Source: JAMIFN01 sp035906235 (GTDB lineage Bacteria > Pseudomonadota > Gammaproteobacteria > Burkholderiales > Burkholderiaceae_C). Taken from it: a stretch of DNA of 13,110 nt. The notes under the pieces were generated by a model. The model did not search any database, had not been told where the DNA came from, and worked only from the letters and a program-made list of their open reading frames with translations. The position numbers were made by a program, and so were the translations under genes. Shown one piece after another: positions 5,761 through 10,528 of the stretch; position 1 is the stretch's first letter, and the number at the start of each line of letters is the position of its first letter. Location of the stretch: assembly GCA_035906235.1 (NCBI GenBank), contig JAMIFN010000020.1, positions 1 through 13,110 on the forward strand, given 5' to 3'.

Positions 5761-7191
5761 TCAAGCTAGCGCATGCAAGCGCAGCAATACCTGCTCGCGC
5801 CCAATCAGGTGCAAGAGCGCATCGACAGATGGCGTTTGTGCCCGCCCGACGGTGAGCACGCGCACAGGCATCGCCAGTTGCGGCATTTTTAGGCCAGCTT
5901 CTTGTAAAGCCGCTTTAAAAGCCGCATTGATGGCAAGCGCCTCCCACTCGCAGCTTTGTAGCTTTTCCGCTAGATTGGCAATGGCAGGGCTGAGTGTCGG
6001 CAATTTATCAGCGCCTAAATGCTGCTGCCAGTCCGCGCTGTTTTGAATGTCGCCCAGCACGGGGGCGTGCAGCGCTGCGGCTATCCAATCGGCCAAGGCC
6101 ACTAAAGTCTCGCAGCGGTCCTTGAACAAGGCGCAGGCCGCTTGCAACTGCGGCTCGGGCGTATCTGACAAAGCGCGTTCAGCCATAAAGGGGCGCACGG
6201 CAGCTGCCAGCGCCGCATCGTCCATGGCTTTGAGGTGTTGGGCATTGACCCAGCGCAGCTTGGCCTCGTCAAATTGCGCGGCACTTTTGCCCAGATGGTC
6301 TAGATCAAACCATTGCAAAAATTGCGCCTTGCTAAAAATCTCGTCGTCACCGTGGCTCCAGCCCAAACGCGCCAGGTAGTTGATCATGGCCTCGGGCAAA
6401 AAGCCTTCAGCAGCGTATTGCATAACGGACTTGGTTTTGGGGTCGCGCTTGCTCATCTTCTCGCCCTCAGCGTTCAGCACCGTGGGCAAATGCGCGTAGG
6501 TAGGCTTGGGGTAGCCTAGGGCATTGAAGATGTGGATTTGGCGCGGCGTGTTGTTGATGTGGTCATCGCCCCGAATCACATGGCTGATGCGCATATCCAT
6601 ATCGTCCACCACCACGCAGAAGTTGTAGGTGGGCGTGCCGTCTGGGCGGGCGATGACCAAGTCATCGAGCTCGGCATTGCTGATTTCAATGCGACCTTTG
6701 ACTTTGTCTTCCCAGCTGACCATGCCTGTTAGCGGGGTTTTAAAGCGCAGCACAGGCTGCACACCAGCAGGAATGGGGGGCAAGGTTTTGCCAGACTCCG
6801 GGCGCCAAGTGCCGTCGTAGCGGGGCTTGATTTTTGCAGCCTCTTGCGTGGCACGCAGCGCATCCAGCTCCTCGCGGCTCATATAGCAGGGGTAAACATG
6901 GCCAGCAGCCAGCAGCTGCGCCAGCACCTCGCGGTAGCGATCCATGCGCTGCATTTGGTAGAAAGGGCCTTCATCGGGTGTCAAACCCAGCCATTGCATG
7001 GCTTGCAAAATCACCTCGACTGAGGCTTGGTTAGAGCGCTCTAAATCGGTATCTTCGATGCGCAGAATAAAGTCGCCCTGCTGCGCCCGCGCAAAAGCCC
7101 ATGGGTAGAGTGCAGAGCGGATATTGCCCAGATGGATAAACCCTGTTGGCGAAGGCGCGAAGCGGGTACGAATGCGGGGGGCTGCGGTCAT
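5761..7191 (-). CDS. gltX: glutamyl-tRNA synthetase
   Basis: This class I aminoacyl-tRNA synthetase charges tRNA-Glu with glutamate in the cytosol. The 476 residues suit bacterial GluRS. FAPSPTGFIHLGNIRSAL (11-28) holds the HIGH-type motif as HLGN (20-23); RIEDTDLERS follows at 44-53, ATP/tRNA-contact segments include VIRGDDHINNTPRQ, and KMSKR is at 245-249. The C-terminal third is the anticodon-binding domain. Only one Cys (102) lies where some GluRS proteins have a four-ligand zinc site, so zinc is probably not bound. The ATG at 7191 starts just before the conserved RTRFAPSPTG but has no clear Shine-Dalgarno. The long upstream spacer contains dyads and a terminator, so the gene appears to be transcribed alone. 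Confidence 0.97.
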   Translation of the reverse strand: MTAAPRIRTRFAPSPTGFIHLGNIRSALYPWAFARAQQGDFILRIEDTDLERSNQASVEVILQAMQWLGLTPDEGPFYQMQRMDRYREVLAQLLAAGHVYPCYMSREELDALRATQEAAKIKPRYDGTWRPESGKTLPPIPAGVQPVLRFKTPLTGMVSWEDKVKGRIEISNAELDDLVIARPDGTPTYNFCVVVDDMDMRISHVIRGDDHINNTPRQIHIFNALGYPKPTYAHLPTVLNAEGEKMSKRDPKTKSVMQYAAEGFLPEAMINYLARLGWSHGDDEIFSKAQFLQWFDLDHLGKSAAQFDEAKLRWVNAQHLKAMDDAALAAAVRPFMAERALSDTPEPQLQAACALFKDRCETLVALADWIAAALHAPVLGDIQNSADWQQHLGADKLPTLSPAIANLAEKLQSCEWEALAINAAFKAALQEAGLKMPQLAMPVRVLTVGRAQTPSVDALLHLIGREQVLLRLHALA

Positions 7192-7211
7192 GGTATTTAA
7201 GCAAAAGAAAA

Positions 7212-7270
7212 GCCTGATTCAGTGGGTGAGAGTCAGGCAGATGGGGGGAATGCCCTGATTTTAATCGGGC
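7212..7270. other. hairpin-forming dyads in the gltX leader
   Basis: GCCTGA 7212-7217 pairs with TCAGGC 7233-7238. GCCCTGATT at 7252-7260 pairs with AATCGGGC at 7263-7270 with one bulged base. Both would lie in the 5' untranslated region of gltX. No known leader family is recognised. Confidence 0.35.
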
Positions 7271-7298
7271 AGATCATGCTTGTGTTGTGTATTAAATT

Positions 7299-7342
7299 GG
7301 GACAATGGGGCGATATTTAGCCATTTAGGCGAATATTGTCCC
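7299..7342. promoter_or_regulatory. 44-bp imperfect dyad upstream of gltX, possible operator
   Basis: GGGACAAT at 7299-7306 and ATTGTCCC at 7335-7342 are perfect 8-bp inverted arms separated by 28 bases. The interior is itself partly symmetric (GCGATATTTAGCC against GGCGAATATTG). The site lies about 110 bases upstream of gltX, between its start and the terminator of the hydrolase gene, where a promoter is expected. No regulator family is recognised. Confidence 0.4.
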
Positions 7343-7353
7343 ACTGTTGAGAC

Positions 7354-7379
7354 AAAAACAGGCCGCGTGCCTGTTTTTT
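7354..7379. terminator. bidirectional Rho-independent terminator after the alpha/beta hydrolase gene
   Basis: AAAAACAGGC at 7354-7363 pairs with GCCTGTTTTT at 7369-7378 around CGCGT. On the minus strand the stem is followed by a T-run, terminating the hydrolase transcript before gltX. Confidence 0.85.
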
Positions 7380-7393
7380 GCATTTCCAGCACA

Positions 7394-7457
7394 TTTTTAA
7401 GGGTGTTTTATGGCTTTTAAGCCGTAAAACCTGCCTGAGTAGCTCACTTTTTTGATG
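7394..7457 (-). repeat. dispersed GAGCTACTCAGG repeat, copy D (best-preserved spacer copy)
   Basis: The minus strand reads GAGCTACTCAGGCAGGTTT (complement of 7427-7445), with CATCAAAAAA before it and TACGGCTTAAAAGCC plus AAAACACCCTTAAAAA after it. The copy ends six bases from the hydrolase stop and lies in its 3' untranslated region, before the terminator. Confidence 0.9.
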
Positions 7458-7462
7458 TTTTT

Positions 7463-8455
7463 TTAAGCCTGTAGCCAGGGGCATAAAGCCTGTGCCACGG
7501 CCTGGGGCTGGTCGTGGTGCAGCATATGGCCGGCGTTTTCAATCACCAGCGTGCGGTTGTGGGCGATGTGGCTCAGGCGCTGCTGGTAATCGGCTAAGGC
7601 GTAGTTGCCGCCCTGCCATTCGTGCAGGCGGTTTTCTTCGGCCAAGATGGTGAGCACGGGGCAGCTGATGGCGGCGTAGCAGGCCTGCACTTCATCGACG
7701 CGAAACAGCACGGGGTTGAGCACCTTATGCGCCGCCGCGCCCAAGATATGCCAGCGCCCAGCCGCATCGGGCGCAGCCCAGTGTCCGGCCAGCCAGTGCG
7801 CCCGCTCTGGCGCGATGCGCGGGTTGCTTTTCAGCAAGCGCCGTGCGACGGCGGCTTGGCTCTCGTAGCCGGCCAAATCCAGCTTGCCCGCTTGCAGGGC
7901 TTGCAGCTGCACGAGCCATTCACGGTAGCGCCCTGGGGCGTCTGCTGCGGTGGTGGGCGGCGCGCCAAAGCCTTCTAAATTGGCCAGTTTCGCCACGCGT
8001 TCAGGGCGGGCTGCGGCATACAGCAGGGCGGCGTGTGCGCCCATGCTGTGCCCAGCCAAGGTAATGGCGCTATCAGCGGATAGGCCGCAGGCTTGCAGCA
8101 CTTGCGGGATGAGGGCGTCTAAATCGCCCAAATAATCGGGGAAGTAAAAAGTGTCAGGCTGCTGCTGCGCCTGGCCGCTTGCGCGAGCCATGCTCAGGCC
8201 AAAGCCGCGCCAATCGGGGGCGATGATGAGGCCCCGGTAACCCGCCGCGCGCAGGGCATCGACGACAAATTGCCAAGACGCGCCCACATCCATCCAGCCG
8301 TGCAGCAAAAACAGCGGCGCTTGTTCCACTTGGCCTTGCCCCGAGGCAGCGCCCCAGCTGCGCCAATGCAGTTGCCAGCCGCGCACGCTGCTGCTATGGC
8401 TTGCGCTGGGGTGGCGGACTGGGTAGCTGGGTGTTGGGGGGCTGGTCTGGCTCAT
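7463..8455 (-). CDS. alpha/beta-fold hydrolase
   Basis: The 330-residue protein has the alpha/beta hydrolase layout: HGW at 52-54 (oxyanion-hole region), DWRGFGLS at 81-88, and the nucleophile elbow GHSMGA with Ser137. A conserved ENAGHMLHHDQP near the end places the catalytic His at 310. The acid is probably in the region around ILAEEN (about 272). These features predict a serine esterase, lipase or related hydrolase, cytosolic since no signal peptide is seen. Substrate is unknown. The first 25 residues are Ser/Pro-rich and not part of the fold, and no Shine-Dalgarno precedes the ATG, so the true start could be slightly internal. dnaG ends only 45 bases upstream on the same strand, so the two are probably co-transcribed. 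Confidence 0.88.
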   Translation of the reverse strand: MSQTSPPTPSYPVRHPSASHSSSVRGWQLHWRSWGAASGQGQVEQAPLFLLHGWMDVGASWQFVVDALRAAGYRGLIIAPDWRGFGLSMARASGQAQQQPDTFYFPDYLGDLDALIPQVLQACGLSADSAITLAGHSMGAHAALLYAAARPERVAKLANLEGFGAPPTTAADAPGRYREWLVQLQALQAGKLDLAGYESQAAVARRLLKSNPRIAPERAHWLAGHWAAPDAAGRWHILGAAAHKVLNPVLFRVDEVQACYAAISCPVLTILAEENRLHEWQGGNYALADYQQRLSHIAHNRTLVIENAGHMLHHDQPQAVAQALCPWLQA

Positions 8456-8500
8456 GCGGGTGGGGCGGCTAACAATGCCGCGATGGTGCTTCAGGTTGGC

Positions 8501-10435
8501 TTAGGGTTTGCCGCGCTGCTGTTGCAGCAGCAAGGTTTTTTCGTCTTGCAGGGCGCGGATGCGGTTTTGCGTGGCCATAAGCGCCGCCATGTTTTCGGGG
8601 CTGGGGTTTTGCCCGGCTTGGGTGGCGTAATCGGCGCTGAGGGCTTGCTGGCTGTCGAGCTCCATATCCAGCACGATAAAACTCAGCTCTTGCAAATCGC
8701 TCGCTAGCATGGCCTGCGTCTGATGGCCTAGCAGTTTTTGGCGATGGGCGGCATCGGGCAGGCGTTCGACCAATTGCTGCGCGGCATAGGCCCAATCATT
8801 GGGCAGCTGCGTGGCGAGCACGGGCCAGGGTTGCGGGCCTTCTTCTTGCAGCTGTTCTTCTAGCCAGCGCATCATGTTGCCGTGCGGCTCGGGCAGTTGG
8901 CAGAGTGTGGCGTGTTGTGCGGGGCTGAGCGCATCCCAAGCGGCCATATGGGTGAGCAGCAGTTGCGCCGCGCGGTCGTCGCGGCTATGGGGCTTGCGGC
9001 GGCTGGCGGCCAGGCTAGCCAGATTGGGCACGGCCTCGCGTTTTTGCCAGGGTTTTTTCCAGTCTTTTCCCCAGTCATTTTGGCCTTTTTCGCCGTCAAA
9101 CCTGCCTGAGTAGCTCTTTTTTTGATAGTTATTTTCAGGCGCTGGCAGCAAGCCCCAAAGCTCGAGCAATTCATGCTGGCCCAAATGCGCCAGCTCGGCA
9201 ATTTGCCCCAGCAGCTGGCGTTTAAACGCGCCATCGGGCAGCAGCGCCCATTGCGCTTTGATGATGGAGACAAAGCGCGAGCGCCCCTCGGTGCTGGCCA
9301 TATCGCAGTCTTCGCGCGCGGCTTCGATGACAAAGCGCGACAGCGGCATGGCGTTGTGCACCAGGCGCTCAAAGGCATCAGCCCCATGCTGGCGCACAAA
9401 GCTATCGGGGTCGTGCTCGGCGGGTAAAAACAAAAACTTCACCACCCGCGTATCGCTGGCATGGGGCAGCACGGCATTGAGGGCGCGGCGCGCGGCCTTT
9501 TGCCCGGCCTTGTCGCCATCAAAACTGAAAATGATCTGTTCGGTAAAGCGAAACAGCTTTTGCACATGCTCGGGCGTGCAGGCTGTGCCCAGGGTGGCCA
9601 CCGCATGGCCTATGCCGTGCTGCGCCAGCGCCACCACATCCATATAGCCTTCGGTCACCAGCACCATGCCCGCTTGCTGGATGCTGCTGCGGCCTTCAAA
9701 CAGGCCGTAAATCTCGCGCCCTTTGTGAAACAGCGGGGTTTCGGGCGAGTTCAGGTATTTGGGCTCGCCCTTGCCCATGATGCGCCCGCCAAAGGCGATG
9801 ACTTCGCCCTTGAGGTTGCGGATGGGGAACATGATGCGTTCGCGAAAACGGTCGTAGCGGCGGCCATCATCGCCGGCAATGACCATGCCGCTTTCTTCCA
9901 GCAGCGGGTCGGTGTAGTCAGCAAAAACGCCGGCCAAGGGCTTGCCCGCAGCTGCCCAGCCGATTTTGAAGCGGGCGGCGATTTGCCCCGTCAGGCCACG
10001 GCCTTTTAAATAGTCTTGCGCGGCGGTGTCGCGTTTTAAGGCTTGCACATAGGCATCGGCGGCCTGTGCTAAGACTTCGGCCAAGGTTTTGCGCTGCTCT
10101 TGCAGCTGCGCGTCGCGTGCGCGCTCTTGCGGGCTGCGTTGGTCTTCGGGCACTTGCAGGCCCAGTTGCCCGGCCAAATCTTTGACGGCATCGATAAAGC
10201 CCAGGCCTTGGTATTCCATCAAAAACCGCAGCGCACCGCCATGCGCACCACAACCAAAGCAGTGGTAGAACTGTTTACTAGGGCTGACGCTGAAAGAGGG
10301 CGATTTCTCGTCGTGAAAAGGGCAAAGCCCCTGAAAATTTGCGCCCGCTTTTTTCAGCGGCACAAAGCGCCCGACCAGCTCGACGATGTCGGCGCGCTCG
10401 TTTAGCTCTTGGATAAAACTCTCAGGTATGGCCAT
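8501..10435 (-). CDS. dnaG: DNA primase DnaG
   Basis: DnaG lays RNA primers at the replication fork and works with the DnaB helicase. The 644-residue protein has the N-terminal CHC2 zinc finger (C38, H41, C59, C62), then the primase core with YLNSPETPLFHKG (about 227-239) and a TOPRIM centre: E262 in VTEGYMD, D306 and D308 in FSFDGDKAG, with DPDSFVRQHG at 342-351. The C-terminal helicase-binding region begins at about 490. The linker at 435-449 is encoded by a copy of the dispersed repeat. It is followed by the polar, Lys/Trp-rich stretch EKGQNDWGKDWKKPWQK. Upstream (93 bases) is ygiQ and downstream is a hydrolase, not rpsU or rpoD. No Shine-Dalgarno is obvious at the ATG; the start fits the family (IPESFIQELNERADIVE). 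Confidence 0.97.
   Translation of the reverse strand: MAIPESFIQELNERADIVELVGRFVPLKKAGANFQGLCPFHDEKSPSFSVSPSKQFYHCFGCGAHGGALRFLMEYQGLGFIDAVKDLAGQLGLQVPEDQRSPQERARDAQLQEQRKTLAEVLAQAADAYVQALKRDTAAQDYLKGRGLTGQIAARFKIGWAAAGKPLAGVFADYTDPLLEESGMVIAGDDGRRYDRFRERIMFPIRNLKGEVIAFGGRIMGKGEPKYLNSPETPLFHKGREIYGLFEGRSSIQQAGMVLVTEGYMDVVALAQHGIGHAVATLGTACTPEHVQKLFRFTEQIIFSFDGDKAGQKAARRALNAVLPHASDTRVVKFLFLPAEHDPDSFVRQHGADAFERLVHNAMPLSRFVIEAAREDCDMASTEGRSRFVSIIKAQWALLPDGAFKRQLLGQIAELAHLGQHELLELWGLLPAPENNYQKKSYSGRFDGEKGQNDWGKDWKKPWQKREAVPNLASLAASRRKPHSRDDRAAQLLLTHMAAWDALSPAQHATLCQLPEPHGNMMRWLEEQLQEEGPQPWPVLATQLPNDWAYAAQQLVERLPDAAHRQKLLGHQTQAMLASDLQELSFIVLDMELDSQQALSADYATQAGQNPSPENMAALMATQNRIRALQDEKTLLLQQQRGKP
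9078..9128 (-). repeat. dispersed GAGCTACTCAGG repeat, copy E, inside dnaG
   Basis: The minus strand reads CTATCAAAAAAAGAGCTACT then CAGGCAGGTTTGACGGCGAA: a perfect 19-base core (complement of 9098-9116) plus matching flanks. It is translated as NNYQKKSYSGRFDGE (about residues 435-449) between the primase catalytic core and the helicase-binding domain. The tail reads GACGGCGAAAAA where spacer copies have TACGGCTTAAAA. Confidence 0.9.
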
Positions 10436-10479
10436 GGGGCGAGATTGTGGCGGATAAAAAAGGGATAGATGGCGCTGGG

Positions 10480-10514
10480 GCCTGCCCGCCTTGAGTTAGC
10501 GGCAAAGGGCAGGC
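10480..10514. other. hairpin in the ygiQ-dnaG spacer
   Basis: GCCTGCCC at 10480-10487 pairs with GGGCAGGC at 10507-10514, with three inner pairs (GCC 10488-10490 / GGC 10501-10503). It lies between the ygiQ stop and the dnaG start. A T-run appears only some 18 bases beyond it on the minus strand, so it is a poor terminator and may instead affect partial read-through or processing. Confidence 0.4.
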
Positions 10515-10528
10515 GCAGCGCGCTAGGC

